Shown: positions 1-8,233, counted from the stretch's first letter. The stretch: 64,000 nucleotides of DNA from Azospirillum doebereinerae (GCF_003989665.1 NZ_RZIJ01000015.1:124001-188000), one strand, 5' to 3'. The notes: a model not told the origin generated them from the sequence alone. Numbers and translations: made by a program.

Positions 1-242
1 ACGTGATCGGCGTGTCCTCGCAGGCGGCGGGCCACAAGACGCTGGTGCCGCAGCTCGTCGAGGAACTGCGCCGCCAGGGCGCCGGCGACATCCTGGTGGT
101 CTGCGGCGGCGTGATCCCGCCGCAGGATTACGATTACCTCTACAAGGCGGGCGCCGCCGCGATCTACGGGCCGGGGACCAACATCCCCAAGGCGGCGGCG
201 GACATCCTCGATATCCTGCGCAAGAAGAAGGCGGCGGCCTGA
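1..242 (+). CDS. scpA: Methylmalonyl-CoA mutase, C-terminal end (partial)
   Basis: This is the last 79 codons of a gene that enters from the left edge; the GTG at base 3 is internal. The tail carries the end of a cobalamin-binding domain, with [27 protein letters not shown] and the characteristic IYGPGTNIP near the C-terminus. In the family this domain holds adenosylcobalamin for the interconversion of methylmalonyl-CoA and succinyl-CoA in propionate metabolism. The DxHxxG lower-ligand motif lies upstream of the window, so the catalytic domain cannot be checked. A related acyl-CoA mutase (for example ethylmalonyl- or isobutyryl-type) is not excluded by the tail alone. Confidence 0.88.
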   Translation, partial: VIGVSSQAAGHKTLVPQLVEELRRQGAGDILVVCGGVIPPQDYDYLYKAGAAAIYGPGTNIPKAAADILDILRKKKAAA

Positions 243-362
243 GCGAGGCGAAAAGGGAAGGGGAAACTCCTCCCCTTCTGGTTGAGCACGGGTCCCCCCC
301 CTGGACAGTCTCGGTTCGCGCGCCTAGAGTCTGTCCCTGAACGGATTGGTGGGAGTGGAGCG

Positions 363-548
363 ATGACCTCGGGCGGAGCCGTAAGAGAGGATGCCTCCGC
401 ACCGCCGGAGTCCGCGAAGGACAGACGGCCTCGGCTGACGGAGGCCGAGAAACAGCGTTGGATGGAAGAAAACCGCGAGGCCTTTGCGGCGTATGACGCG
501 TTTGTCGAGAAGCACGGCGTCTTCGGCGACGAGCATCGGCTTTTTTGA
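363..548 (+). CDS. ccdA: CcdA-family antitoxin lacking an obvious DNA-binding N-terminus
   Basis: The product has 61 residues. Its C-terminal half (RWMEENREAFAAYDAFVEKH onward, ending in DEHRLF) matches the toxin-wrapping segment of CcdA antitoxins, which neutralise the gyrase poison CcdB. The first 25 residues are polar and Pro/Ser/Arg-rich, and no ribbon-helix-helix pattern like that of F-plasmid CcdA (72 residues) is visible. The ATG at 363 was chosen because GGGAG lies 7 bases upstream; reading further up from the TTG at 282 adds no recognisable domain. Its stop overlaps the ccdB start (TGATG), so the two are translationally coupled. Without the N-terminal domain, autoregulation in the usual way is doubtful. 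Confidence 0.8.
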   Translation: MTSGGAVREDASAPPESAKDRRPRLTEAEKQRWMEENREAFAAYDAFVEKHGVFGDEHRLF

Positions 549-868
549 TGCGGTTTCTGGATGTGTGCCGCAATCCGGCCGCTGACGGGAAGCCGACTCA
601 TCCGATCCCGTATCTGCTGGTCGTGCAAGGCAATTATGTTGCGGTCTCGGCCTCCCGTATTGTCGTGCCTCTGGTGAGGCCATCGGACGCTGGAACCCCT
701 ATTCGGGACATCATGCCGACGGTCGTGGTCGGGGGGGAGCGCTTCATCGCCGTCACGCCCCAGATGGGTTCCGTCCCCGTGACCCGGATCGGGCCGGTGG
801 TGTCGTCCGCCTTGGAAGCCCAGTCGGAAATCCGCCGCGCCATCGACGTGCTGACGGGCGACTTTTGA
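548..868 (+). CDS. ccdB: CcdB-family toxin (gyrase inhibitor)
   Basis: The 106-residue product fits the CcdB family in length (F-plasmid CcdB has 101) and layout: MRFLDVCRNP at the start, HPIPYLLVVQ, RIVVPLVRP, the TPQMGSVPV core strand, and a closing helix EIRRAIDVL. Members bind the GyrA subunit of DNA gyrase and trap cleaved DNA. The last residues are LTGDF, so the Trp that is important in the F-plasmid toxin tail is absent; tail variation is common in chromosomal homologues. The ATG overlaps the ccdA stop, and the ccdB stop in turn overlaps the start of the nuclease-like gene downstream. Confidence 0.85.
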   Translation: MRFLDVCRNPAADGKPTHPIPYLLVVQGNYVAVSASRIVVPLVRPSDAGTPIRDIMPTVVVGGERFIAVTPQMGSVPVTRIGPVVSSALEAQSEIRRAIDVLTGDF

Positions 869-1557
869 GCGTCACCGCCGAAACCGAGCTGTACGAGCCC
901 GTCAAAGCCTTCCTCGAAGCCCAGGGCTACGCGGTCAAGGCCGAGATCCACCGCTGCGACCTCGTCGCCACGCGCGGCGGCGAGCCGCCGGTCATCGTCG
1001 AACTGAAGAAGCGCTTCACCCTGGATCTGGTTCTCCAGGGCGTGGACCGGCTGGCGCTGACCGATCTGGTCTATCTGGCGGTGCCCCAGCCGGGGCGGCG
1101 GGTCGTGGGTCCGTCGCCGCTGGATGCGGACGTGAAGAAGCTCTGCCGCCGGCTCGGGCTCGGGCTGCTGGCCGTCGATCCGGGACTGGCGGAGGGGCAT
1201 CGGGTCACGGTGCTGCTCGACCCCGTCCCCTACGCGCCGCGCAAGGACAAAAAGCGCACCGCCCGCCTGCTGGGCGAGCACGCGCGCCGTGTCGGCGACC
1301 CCAACCGGGGCGGCTCGACCCGCGTGCCCATCGTCACCGCCTACCGCCAGGACGCGCTGCGCTGCGCCCGGCTGCTGCGCGGCGGGCCGCTGACGGTCGC
1401 GGCGCTGCGGGCCGCCGGGGCGCCGAAGGACGTGGCCGCCCTCCTGCAACGCAACGTCTATGGCTGGTTCGAGCGGGTGGCGCGCGGGACCTACGCCCTG
1501 ACCCCCGCCGGGCTCGTCGGGTTGGACGCCTTCGCCCATGCCCTCGCCGAGGCGTGA
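865..1557 (+). CDS. DUF2161 protein, putative PD-(D/E)XK-fold nuclease
   Basis: The 230-residue protein begins with TELYEPVKAFLEAQGYAVKAE. It then carries CDLVATRGGEPPVIVELKKRF, the D...ExK arrangement of the PD-(D/E)XK phosphodiesterase fold, and these are its likely metal ligands and catalytic lysine. The C-terminal half (about residues 130-228) is Arg-rich and ends in a winged-helix-like segment. The TTG start overlaps the ccdB stop (TTGA), which implies translational coupling with the toxin-antitoxin pair. DUF2161 proteins are annotated as putative phosphodiesterases, and a physiological substrate is not known to me. The nuclease assignment is from motif only. Confidence 0.82.
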   Translation: MSVTAETELYEPVKAFLEAQGYAVKAEIHRCDLVATRGGEPPVIVELKKRFTLDLVLQGVDRLALTDLVYLAVPQPGRRVVGPSPLDADVKKLCRRLGLGLLAVDPGLAEGHRVTVLLDPVPYAPRKDKKRTARLLGEHARRVGDPNRGGSTRVPIVTAYRQDALRCARLLRGGPLTVAALRAAGAPKDVAALLQRNVYGWFERVARGTYALTPAGLVGLDAFAHALAEA

Positions 1558-1614
1558 CGCTTTTCACCGCAACGCTTATGATCGGCCCTCCAGACCGCAA
1601 CGAGGTGGCGCGCC

Positions 1615-2241
1615 GTGTCCGACTACATCAGCCATCTGGTCGTGTTCTTCGTGGTCGTCGATCCGCCGGGGCTGGTGCCGCTGTTCATCGCGCTGACGCG
1701 CGGCTTCGACACCCGCCACAAGCGCATCATCGCGCTGCGCGGCACCGCCATCGCCTTCGTCGTGCTGGTCTTCTTCGCCTATTTCGGCAAGGTGGTGCTG
1801 GAGACGCTGTCCATCGAGATGCCGGCCTTCCGCATCGCCGGCGGGGCGCTGCTGTTCTGGATCGCCTTCGAGATGCTGTTCGGCCGGCGCTCCGAGCGCA
1901 AGGAGCGCGACACCGGCGAGGCGATGACCGACGAGGACGCCCACGACGTCGCCGTCTTCCCGCTGGCGGTGCCGCTGATCGCCGGGCCGGGGGCGATCAC
2001 CTCGATCCTGCTGCTGATGGACCGGGCGGGCGGCACGGTGGCGGGCCAGGTCGCGGTGCTGGGGGCGGCGGCGACGGTCATCGGCGGGGTGGCGCTGATC
2101 CTGCTGGGCGCCGACGTGGTGCGGCGGGTGCTGGGCCGCACCGTCATCCACACGGTCAGCCGGGTGCTGGGCATCGTGCTGGCGGCGCTGGCCGCCCAGA
2201 CCATCATCTCGGGCATCACCAGCGTCTATCCGCCGCACTGA
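1615..2241 (+). CDS. marC: MarC-family integral membrane protein
   Basis: The 208-residue hydrophobic protein has about six membrane segments arranged as two inverted repeats. The first repeat holds VDPPGLVPLFIALT, the family's N/DPxG-x-P hallmark, and the second holds PLIAGPGAITSILLL. MarC/UPF0056 proteins sit in the inner membrane. Their transport role is unsettled, and the early link to multiple-antibiotic resistance was later withdrawn. GTG is used as the start because translation from it places the first membrane helix at residue 4, and no ATG lies closer. It precedes cydA on the same strand with a 125-base gap, so co-transcription is possible but not shown. Confidence 0.88.
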   Translation: MSDYISHLVVFFVVVDPPGLVPLFIALTRGFDTRHKRIIALRGTAIAFVVLVFFAYFGKVVLETLSIEMPAFRIAGGALLFWIAFEMLFGRRSERKERDTGEAMTDEDAHDVAVFPLAVPLIAGPGAITSILLLMDRAGGTVAGQVAVLGAAATVIGGVALILLGADVVRRVLGRTVIHTVSRVLGIVLAALAAQTIISGITSVYPPH

Positions 2242-2366
2242 TCGGACGGACACGGTCCGGGAACAACGGCCACGGTCACGGTGTTGTGGGGAGCAAGCGC
2301 CCGGCAGCCGCCCGGCGCGCCTGGAAACGCGCGCCGAAAGACGCGCGCCGAACAAGGGACGTGGCC

Positions 2367-3773
2367 ATGGAACTCGATCCGCTGATCCTGTCGCGCATCC
2401 AGTTCGCCTTCACCATCTCGTTCCACATCCTGTTCCCGAGCTTCACGGTCGGGCTGGCCTGCTGGATCGCGCTGCTGGAAGGCTTGTGGGTCGGCACCGG
2501 GAAATGGATCTACCGCAGCCTGTCGGAGTTCTGGACGCGCATCTTCGCCCTGTCCTTCGGGCTGGGGGTGGTGTCGGGGATCGTCATGTCCTACCAGTTC
2601 GGCACCAACTGGAGCCGCTGGTCCGACACCGTCGGCAACGTGCTCGGCCCCCTGATCCAGTACGAGGTGGTGACCGCCTTCTTCCTGGAGGCCGCCTTCC
2701 TCGGCATCCTGCTGTTCGGGCGCGACCGGGTGCCGCGGGGCATCCACCTGATGGCGGCCTGCCTCGTGGCGCTGGGGACGGTGCTGTCCTCCTTCTGGAT
2801 CCTCTCGGCCAACAGCTGGATGCACACCCCGGCCGGCTTCGAGATCCGCGACGGGCGCTACTTCGTCACCGACTGGTGGCAGGTGGTGTTCAACCCGTCC
2901 TTCCCCTACCGCCTCGCCCACATGCTGACGGCGATGTTCCTGACCACCAGCTTCGTCGTGGCGGGCATCAGCGCGTGGTACCTGCTGAAGCACAAGTACC
3001 ACGAGCACGCGCGCCTCGGCCTGAAGATGGCGCTGGCGATGATCACGGTGCTGGCGCCGCTGCAAATCTTCCTTGGCGACCTGCACGGGCTGAACACGCT
3101 GGAGCACCAGCCGGCCAAGATCGCCGCCATGGAAGGCCATTGGGAGGGCGGGCCGCGCGCCCCGCTGATCCTCTTCGCCATCCCCGACCCCGCCACCGAA
3201 TCCAACCGCTGGGAGCTGGGCATCGAGGGGCTGTCGAGCCTGATCCTGAAACATGATCTCAACGGCGTCGTCCCCGGCCTGAAGCAGTTCCCACCGAATG
3301 AGCGCCCCGACCCGCGCCTGGTCTTCTGGACCTTCCGGGTCATGGTCGGCATCGGCATGGTGATGCTGGCGGTCGCCGCGATCCACGTCGTGCTGCGCCT
3401 GCGCGGCGCGCTGTTCCAGACGCGGTGGTTCCAGTGGATGCTGGTCGGCTGCATGCCCATCGGCTTCGTCGCCATCCTGGCCGGCTGGTTCACGACCGAG
3501 GTCGGGCGGCAGCCCTGGGTCGTCTACGGCCATCTGCGCACCGCCGACGCGCTGACCCCGTCGCTGAGCGGGGAGGCGGCGCTGGCCTCGCTGCTGACCT
3601 TCGTGGTCGCCTACACGATCATCTACGGGGCGGGGACCTACTACCTGATCCGCCTGCTGGGCATCGGCCCGGCGGTGAACCGCGAGCCGCCGATGGCCGA
3701 GGGCGCCGGGCACGGCATGCGGCCGATGTCCGGGGCCGAGACGCCCGCCCACACCATCACCAACCCGGAGTGA
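2367..3773 (+). CDS. cydA: Cytochrome bd-type quinol oxidase subunit I (CIO type)
   Basis: Subunit I binds hemes b558, b595 and d, oxidises quinol and reduces oxygen to water in the inner membrane. The 468-residue product is shorter than E. coli CydA (about 520), as expected for the cyanide-insensitive (CioA) branch with a short quinol loop. Visible family marks are the N-terminal SRIQFAFTISFHILFPSF with the conserved His at residue 18, the segment NTLEHQPAKIAAMEGHW, and GWFTTEVGRQPW near the C-terminal helices. The ATG at 2367 directly precedes that conserved N-terminus. The next gene, cydB, starts 6 bases after its stop. No cydDC assembly genes lie in the window. Confidence 0.93.
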   Translation: MELDPLILSRIQFAFTISFHILFPSFTVGLACWIALLEGLWVGTGKWIYRSLSEFWTRIFALSFGLGVVSGIVMSYQFGTNWSRWSDTVGNVLGPLIQYEVVTAFFLEAAFLGILLFGRDRVPRGIHLMAACLVALGTVLSSFWILSANSWMHTPAGFEIRDGRYFVTDWWQVVFNPSFPYRLAHMLTAMFLTTSFVVAGISAWYLLKHKYHEHARLGLKMALAMITVLAPLQIFLGDLHGLNTLEHQPAKIAAMEGHWEGGPRAPLILFAIPDPATESNRWELGIEGLSSLILKHDLNGVVPGLKQFPPNERPDPRLVFWTFRVMVGIGMVMLAVAAIHVVLRLRGALFQTRWFQWMLVGCMPIGFVAILAGWFTTEVGRQPWVVYGHLRTADALTPSLSGEAALASLLTFVVAYTIIYGAGTYYLIRLLGIGPAVNREPPMAEGAGHGMRPMSGAETPAHTITNPE

Positions 3774-3779
3774 CCCGCC

Positions 3780-4787
3780 ATGGAAGGTAGCCTCCTGACG
3801 CTCGCCTGGGTCGGCATCGTCGGCTTCGCGGTGTTCATGTACGTGCTGATGGACGGGTTCGACCTGGGCGTCGGCATCCTCTACCCCTTCGCCCCGCGCG
3901 AGGAGGACCGCGACACCATGATGAACAGCGTGGCGCCGGTCTGGGACTTCAACGAGACGTGGCTGGTGCTGGGCGGGGCGGGGCTGTTCGCCGCCTTTCC
4001 CATCGCCTACGCGGTGCTGCTACCGGCCATGTACATCCCGCTGCTGGTCATGCTGGTCGCCCTGATCTTCCGGGGCGTCGCCTTCGAGTTCCGCTTCAAG
4101 GCGCGGGCGCGGCGCTATTGGTGGAACCGCTCCTTCTTCGCCGGGTCGGTGCTGGCGACCTTCGCGCAGGGGGTGGTGCTGGGCTCCTTCGTGCAGGGCA
4201 TCCCGGTGCAGGGGCGCGACTTCGCCGGGACCATGCTGCATTGGCTGACGCCCTTCAGCCTGTTCTGCGGCGCGGCGCTGGTCGTCGGCTACGCGCTGCT
4301 GGGGGCGACCTGGCTGATCTGGCGGACCATCGGGCGGTTGCAGGACTGGTGCTTCCGCGTGGCGCGGCGGCTGATGGTCGTGGTGCTGGTCGGGGTGGCG
4401 GCGGTCAGCCTGTGGACGCCCTTCCTGCTGCCGGACATCGCGCAGCGCTGGTTCTCCATGCCGAACCTGATCCTGCTGTCGCCGGTGCCGCTGGTGACGG
4501 CGGTGCTGGCGGTGGCGCTGTGGCGGGCGCTCGACAACGGGCGAGAGGTGGCGCCCTTCCTGCTGTCGATGGCGCTGTTCGCGCTGTCCTATCTAGGGCT
4601 GGCCATCAGCCTGTGGCCGAACCTGATCCCGCCCTCGGTGACGGTGTGGCAGGCGGCCTCGCCGCCGGAGACGCAGGTCTTCCTGCTGGTCGGCATGGCC
4701 TTCCTGATCCCGTCGATCCTGGGCTACACCGCCTATTCCTACTGGGTGTTCCGCGGCAAGGTGACGGGCAGCTTCGGTTATCATTGA
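3780..4787 (+). CDS. cydB: Cytochrome bd-type quinol oxidase subunit II (CIO type)
   Basis: The 335-residue membrane protein begins with a helix followed by YVLMDGFDLGVGILYPF, the CydB/CioB signature, and then NSVAPVWDFNETWLVLGGAGLFAAFP. About eight to nine membrane helices follow. Subunit II stabilises the heme d site of subunit I. The gene begins 6 bases after cydA, so the two form one operon. No small CydX-like reading frame was found in the 56 bases after the stop, which agrees with a CIO-type enzyme. Confidence 0.93.
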   Translation: MEGSLLTLAWVGIVGFAVFMYVLMDGFDLGVGILYPFAPREEDRDTMMNSVAPVWDFNETWLVLGGAGLFAAFPIAYAVLLPAMYIPLLVMLVALIFRGVAFEFRFKARARRYWWNRSFFAGSVLATFAQGVVLGSFVQGIPVQGRDFAGTMLHWLTPFSLFCGAALVVGYALLGATWLIWRTIGRLQDWCFRVARRLMVVVLVGVAAVSLWTPFLLPDIAQRWFSMPNLILLSPVPLVTAVLAVALWRALDNGREVAPFLLSMALFALSYLGLAISLWPNLIPPSVTVWQAASPPETQVFLLVGMAFLIPSILGYTAYSYWVFRGKVTGSFGYH

Positions 4788-4843
4788 GCCACGGCGCCCG
4801 CTCGTCCTAAAACAAGCGGAGTCGGGAAACGGAAGAGGCGCCC

Positions 4844-5503
4844 ATGGACATCGACATCAGCTTTGCCGAGGCCATGCTGCGCCGGGGCGCCGGCCTGCTG
4901 CAGGAGGAGGCTCCGGCGGATGGCGGCGATCCCTTCGCCTTCCTGGCGCGGCTGCTGGCGACGGCGGCGGCGACCGACGCGCCGCTGGTGGTGCTGAGCG
5001 AGAGCGGCGGCCACCCCGAGCTGTTCGACGAGGCCAACCGCCGGGCCGGCGAGCCGCTGACCGCCCGCGTGATCCAACTCGCCGCCACGCGCCAGAGCGA
5101 GCGGGCGGCAATGTACGAATTCGACGGCACCGGCCCGCTGACCGGCAACCGGGTGGTCGCGGCGCTGCTGCGGCCGGAGGACCGGGCGGATCTGCTGGAC
5201 GTCTACGTCGCGGTCGGGCGGCTGCGCGGCGGCGAGGCGCAGATGACGGTGGCGCCGGCCTTGCTCCGCTTCGACGCGGCGGCGCTGAACCAGACCCTCG
5301 GGCTGATCGGCGAGGCCGCCACCCGCAGCGTCAACGCGGCGACGGCGTCGCTGGCCCACGCGGCGGCGGTGCTGCCGATGCCGGGTCATGAGGAGGGCGG
5401 CATGCCGGCGGCGCTGCTGGCGTTGTATTGGCACGCCCTGACGCTGGCGTCGGTGCGGGCGGGTGCCGGTTTGGCGGGCATGGCGGTGCAGGGGCGGGCC
5501 TGA
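4844..5503 (+). CDS. Hypothetical protein, Ala-rich, soluble
   Basis: The product has 219 residues, mostly predicted helix, and no membrane segment or signal peptide. I do not recognise a family. Landmarks are an acidic, Ala-rich N-terminus (MDIDISFAEAMLRRGAGLL), a central IQLAATRQSERAAMYEFDG, and a second half rich in Ala and Gly. The ATG at 4844 has a GGAAGAGG ribosome-binding stretch 6-13 bases upstream. It lies between cydB and the FNR-type box that precedes nnrS. It could be co-transcribed with cydAB (gap of 56 bases), which hints at a respiratory context but proves nothing. Codon use matches neighbouring genes. Confidence 0.6.
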   Translation: MDIDISFAEAMLRRGAGLLQEEAPADGGDPFAFLARLLATAAATDAPLVVLSESGGHPELFDEANRRAGEPLTARVIQLAATRQSERAAMYEFDGTGPLTGNRVVAALLRPEDRADLLDVYVAVGRLRGGEAQMTVAPALLRFDAAALNQTLGLIGEAATRSVNAATASLAHAAAVLPMPGHEEGGMPAALLALYWHALTLASVRAGAGLAGMAVQGRA

Positions 5504-5510
5504 TAGACGC

Positions 5511-5524
5511 TTGACTATTGTCAA
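5511..5524. promoter_or_regulatory. FNR/NNR-type box (TTGA-N6-TCAA)
   Basis: TTGACTATTGTCAA is a perfect FNR/CRP-superfamily half-site pair with the standard six-base spacer. Its centre lies 63 bases before the nnrS start. FNR, ANR, DNR and NnrR regulators recognise sites of this form, and in several denitrifying alphaproteobacteria nnrS is under control of the nitric-oxide regulator NnrR. The regulator gene itself is not in this window, so which family member binds is inferred. Confidence 0.7.
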
Positions 5525-5580
5525 GGCGTCCTTCCCCGTCCTGCCGCAGGATCGGCGGCATCGAACCGGAGATGCTGCCC

Positions 5581-6786
5581 ATGACCTCCTCCCCCGACCT
5601 TGCGGCGCGGCCCGCCCGCTGTCCCACGCCCGTGCTGTTCCAGTACGGGTTCCGCCCCTTCTTCCTGCTGTCCGGGGTGACCGGCTGCGGCCTGATCGCC
5701 GCGTGGCTGGGCATCCTGATCACCGGCGCTTGGCCGGCCGGCCCGGTCGGCGCCGCCGCGTGGCACGGCCACGAGATGCTGTTCGGCACCGTGGTGGCGG
5801 CCGTCGCCGGCTTCCTGCTCACCGCCGTGCCGAGTTGGACCGGGACCAAGGCGCGCTCCGGCGCGCCGCTGGTCGCCCTGACCGCGCTGTGGCTGGCCGG
5901 GCGGGTCGCGGTCTTCCCCTGGTCGGGGGTGTCGGAGCCCGTGGCGGCGCTGCTCGACCTCGCCTTCCTGCCGGCCCTGGGCGTGGCGCTGGCCGGGCCG
6001 CTCTTCGCCGCCGGCAAGGCGCGGAACAGCGCCTTCCTCGTGCTGCTCGGCCTGCTGACGCTCGCCAACCTGCTGATCCATCTGGAATGGCTGGGGGTGC
6101 TCGGGAACGGAATCGAGCCGGGCCTCACCCTGGGGCTGGGCGTCGTTCTGATGATGGTCACGGTGATCGGCGGGCGCATCCTGCCGGCCTTCACCCGCAA
6201 CGGCCTGGGGCCGCGCGGCGCCGCCGTCCGGTCCTGGCCCTGGGTGGAGAAGGCGGCGCTGCTGTCGACCGCCGCGCTGGTGCTGGGGGAATTGGTACTG
6301 CCGGCGGGCCTGACGCTCGGCGCGCTGGCCCTGGCAGCGGCGCTGGCGCATGGCGTGCGGCTGTTCGGCTGGCGCGGCTGGCTGGCGTGGCGGTCGCCGA
6401 TCCTCTGGGTGCTCCACCTCGGCTACCTGTGGATCCCGGCGGCCCTGCTGTTGAAGGCGCTGTCCGCCGTCACCGAGCTTCCGGCCTCCTCGGCCACCCA
6501 CGCGCTGACCGCCGGGGCGTTCTCCACCCTGATCCTGGCGGTGATGAGCCGGGCTTCGCTGGGCCACACCGGGCGGGCGCTGGTGGTGACGCCGGTGACG
6601 GTCGCGGCCTATCTGCTGCTGACCGTCGCGGCGCTGGCCCGCGTGGCGGCGCCGCTGCTGCCGGGCGAGTGGATGTGGCCCGCCCTGCAAGGCGCCGGGC
6701 TGGCCTGGGTCGTCGCCTTCGCGCTGTATCTGGTGGCCTACGCGCCGGTCCTGCTGGCCCCGCGCGTGGACGGCCGGCCGGGCTGA
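5581..6786 (+). CDS. nnrS: NnrS family heme/copper membrane protein
   Basis: The 401-residue polytopic protein has roughly twelve membrane segments. It begins with FQYGFRPFFLLSGVTG and carries WHGHEMLFGTVVAAVAGFLL, the family motif with His residues proposed as heme/copper ligands; GGRILPAFTRNGL and TAGAFSTLILAVMSRASLGHTG follow. NnrS proteins relieve nitrosative stress caused by nitric oxide and are usually co-regulated with denitrification genes. The ATG at 5581 is 9 bases after GGAG; the ATG at 5572 is also in frame. The FNR/NNR-type box just upstream supports expression under low oxygen or NO. Confidence 0.88.
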   Translation: MTSSPDLAARPARCPTPVLFQYGFRPFFLLSGVTGCGLIAAWLGILITGAWPAGPVGAAAWHGHEMLFGTVVAAVAGFLLTAVPSWTGTKARSGAPLVALTALWLAGRVAVFPWSGVSEPVAALLDLAFLPALGVALAGPLFAAGKARNSAFLVLLGLLTLANLLIHLEWLGVLGNGIEPGLTLGLGVVLMMVTVIGGRILPAFTRNGLGPRGAAVRSWPWVEKAALLSTAALVLGELVLPAGLTLGALALAAALAHGVRLFGWRGWLAWRSPILWVLHLGYLWIPAALLLKALSAVTELPASSATHALTAGAFSTLILAVMSRASLGHTGRALVVTPVTVAAYLLLTVAALARVAAPLLPGEWMWPALQGAGLAWVVAFALYLVAYAPVLLAPRVDGRPG

Positions 6787-6804
6787 CGGGACGGCCTTGA
6801 GGGA

Positions 6805-7170
6805 TCAGCGCAGATGGCGGTCGATGGCGTCCGTCATCTCGACCTCGCGGAAGGGCTTGGACAGCACAGGGCGGCCCTGATGCGCCTTGGGCAAGCCGGC
6901 GGCGCCGTGGCCGGTGGTGAAGACGAAGGGGATGTTCCGTTCGCTCAGCGCGTCGGCCACGGGGTCGACCCGTTCGCCGCGCAGGGTCACGTCCAGCAGG
7001 GCGGCGTCGATGCCGCCCTGGTCGATCAGCGCCAAAGCCTCCGCCACCGTGCCGGCGGGGCCGACGACGCCGACGTTCTGGGTTTCGAGCGAATCCTCAA
7101 TCGCCATGGCGACCAGCGGCTCGTCCTCGACGAGCAGGATGCGCAAGGGCTTCGGCGGGGCGGATTCCAT
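6805..7170 (-). CDS. Single-domain response regulator (receiver only)
   Basis: The 121-residue protein is a bare receiver domain. Its acidic pocket is E15-D16, the phosphoacceptor is D60 (AALLDVTLRG), the switch Thr is at 85-86, and the conserved Lys is K105 (VLSKPF). No output domain is present, so it must act by protein contact or as a phosphate sink or relay. No kinase lies beside it. It is convergent with nnrS (18-base gap). Proteins of this FixJ-like/CheY-like layout are frequent in Azospirillum-type genomes and are often partners of HWE-family kinases, which is only an analogy here. Confidence 0.85.
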   Translation of the reverse strand: MESAPPKPLRILLVEDEPLVAMAIEDSLETQNVGVVGPAGTVAEALALIDQGGIDAALLDVTLRGERVDPVADALSERNIPFVFTTGHGAAGLPKAHQGRPVLSKPFREVEMTDAIDRHLR

Positions 7171-7291
7171 CGACGGTTGCCTGATCTCTGAAGGGAGGAA
7201 GGATGACGGGAAAGCTTTCGCGACCCCCCGTCCCTTTGTCCATTCCGACCTTGGTCATCACCCATAGGGAGGGGTGGTCGCCGAACGGCTA

Positions 7292-7687
7292 TCATCCCAG
7301 ATCATCGAGCGCCTGTTGCAGGGAGGGGTAGAGCGCTTCGACCAGCGAGCCGTCGGGCCGGACCGGCACCGGCAGCGTGTCCGCCCCGACCAGAGCGCGG
7401 GACAGCGACAGCCCCCCCACCTCGACATAGCCGCCGCGCTCGCCGTATTGACCGACGATCCAGTCCGTCGTGGCCGGATCGCCGTCCAGCCCGCTGTGAT
7501 GCGACACCAGCGCGTGGCCGCCATCCTCGCCCCGGCGGTACCAGGCGAGACGACCCTCGCCGACCTCCATCGGCCGGAAGCCGGCCTCGGTCAGCGTCTC
7601 CTGGATTTCGGGCCGCACCGGCGGAAAGGCGCCGCCCTGGCGCCGGTTGTCATTCAAGGGGTGAAGGTCTTCCGCAAGCTCGGTCAT
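7292..7687 (-). CDS. Hypothetical protein
   Basis: The product has 131 residues from the ATG at 7687, chosen because MTELAEDLHPLNDNRRQGG starts a compact protein; an ATG at 7720 would add 11 residues. No domain is recognised. It is soluble, with GRLAWYRRGEDGGHALVSHH in the middle and a repeated-Gly stretch YGERGGYVEVGGLSLS that suggests a small beta-rich fold. It stands alone between the receiver gene and the Lrp-type regulator, all on the minus strand with gaps of about 120 bases. Confidence 0.55.
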   Translation of the reverse strand: MTELAEDLHPLNDNRRQGGAFPPVRPEIQETLTEAGFRPMEVGEGRLAWYRRGEDGGHALVSHHSGLDGDPATTDWIVGQYGERGGYVEVGGLSLSRALVGADTLPVPVRPDGSLVEALYPSLQQALDDLG

Positions 7688-7807
7688 GATCCCCATCCGT
7701 CGTGGTTCATGGGGAAGCAACAGCGGGAAGGCCGGTTTGTGCCCATCGCGCGCCGGAAGGGCTGCCGCCGGAGGGGGGAACGCCTTCGAGAAGACCGGTG
7801 GATCGCC

Positions 7808-8233
7808 TCAACGCTCCATCTTGGTGGACAGCAGGATTGAGGACATCGTCTTCTCCACCCCCGCCAGCCGGCCGATGGCGTCGAGCGCCGCGTCCATCGC
7901 GTCGTGGGTGTCGGTGGCGACGGTGGCGCAGAGGTCGTACTGGCCGCTGATGCTGTGCAGGCGGGTCAGCTCCGGCATCTTGCGCAGGGCGTGGACGACG
8001 CGGTCGGCCAGCTTGGCGTTGACGCTGATCATCACCAGCGCCGACACCCCGCGCCGGGGGGCCGCGTCGCCCAGCTTGACCGTGTAGCCGGCGATGGCGC
8101 CCTGGCGCTCCAGACGCGCGATGCGGTCCTGCACGGTGGAGCGCGACAGCCCCAGCGCCCGGCCGAGCGCCGCCGTGCTGGTCCGCGCGTTCAGCGTCAG
8201 CAGGTCGATGAGGTGCCGGTCGAGATCGTCCAT
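7808..8233 (-). CDS. Lrp/AsnC-family transcriptional regulator
   Basis: The 141-residue protein has the two-part Lrp/AsnC layout. It starts with the helix-turn-helix MDDLDRHLIDLLTLNARTST...LGLSRSTVQDRIARLERQG, where the recognition helix is SRSTVQDRI. The ligand-binding RAM domain follows, with LVMISVNAK, SISGQYDLCATVAT and VEKTMSSILLS. Such proteins form octamer-like discs and sense amino acids. The start at 8233 matches the family N-terminus. The gene is divergent from the GGDEF response regulator (149 bases apart). No adjacent amino-acid metabolism gene reveals its target. Confidence 0.88.
   Translation of the reverse strand: MDDLDRHLIDLLTLNARTSTAALGRALGLSRSTVQDRIARLERQGAIAGYTVKLGDAAPRRGVSALVMISVNAKLADRVVHALRKMPELTRLHSISGQYDLCATVATDTHDAMDAALDAIGRLAGVEKTMSSILLSTKMER

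Noticed and set aside
4788-4843. Possible cydX-like small gene after cydB
   Set aside because: The 56-base gap is too short and has no hydrophobic reading frame.
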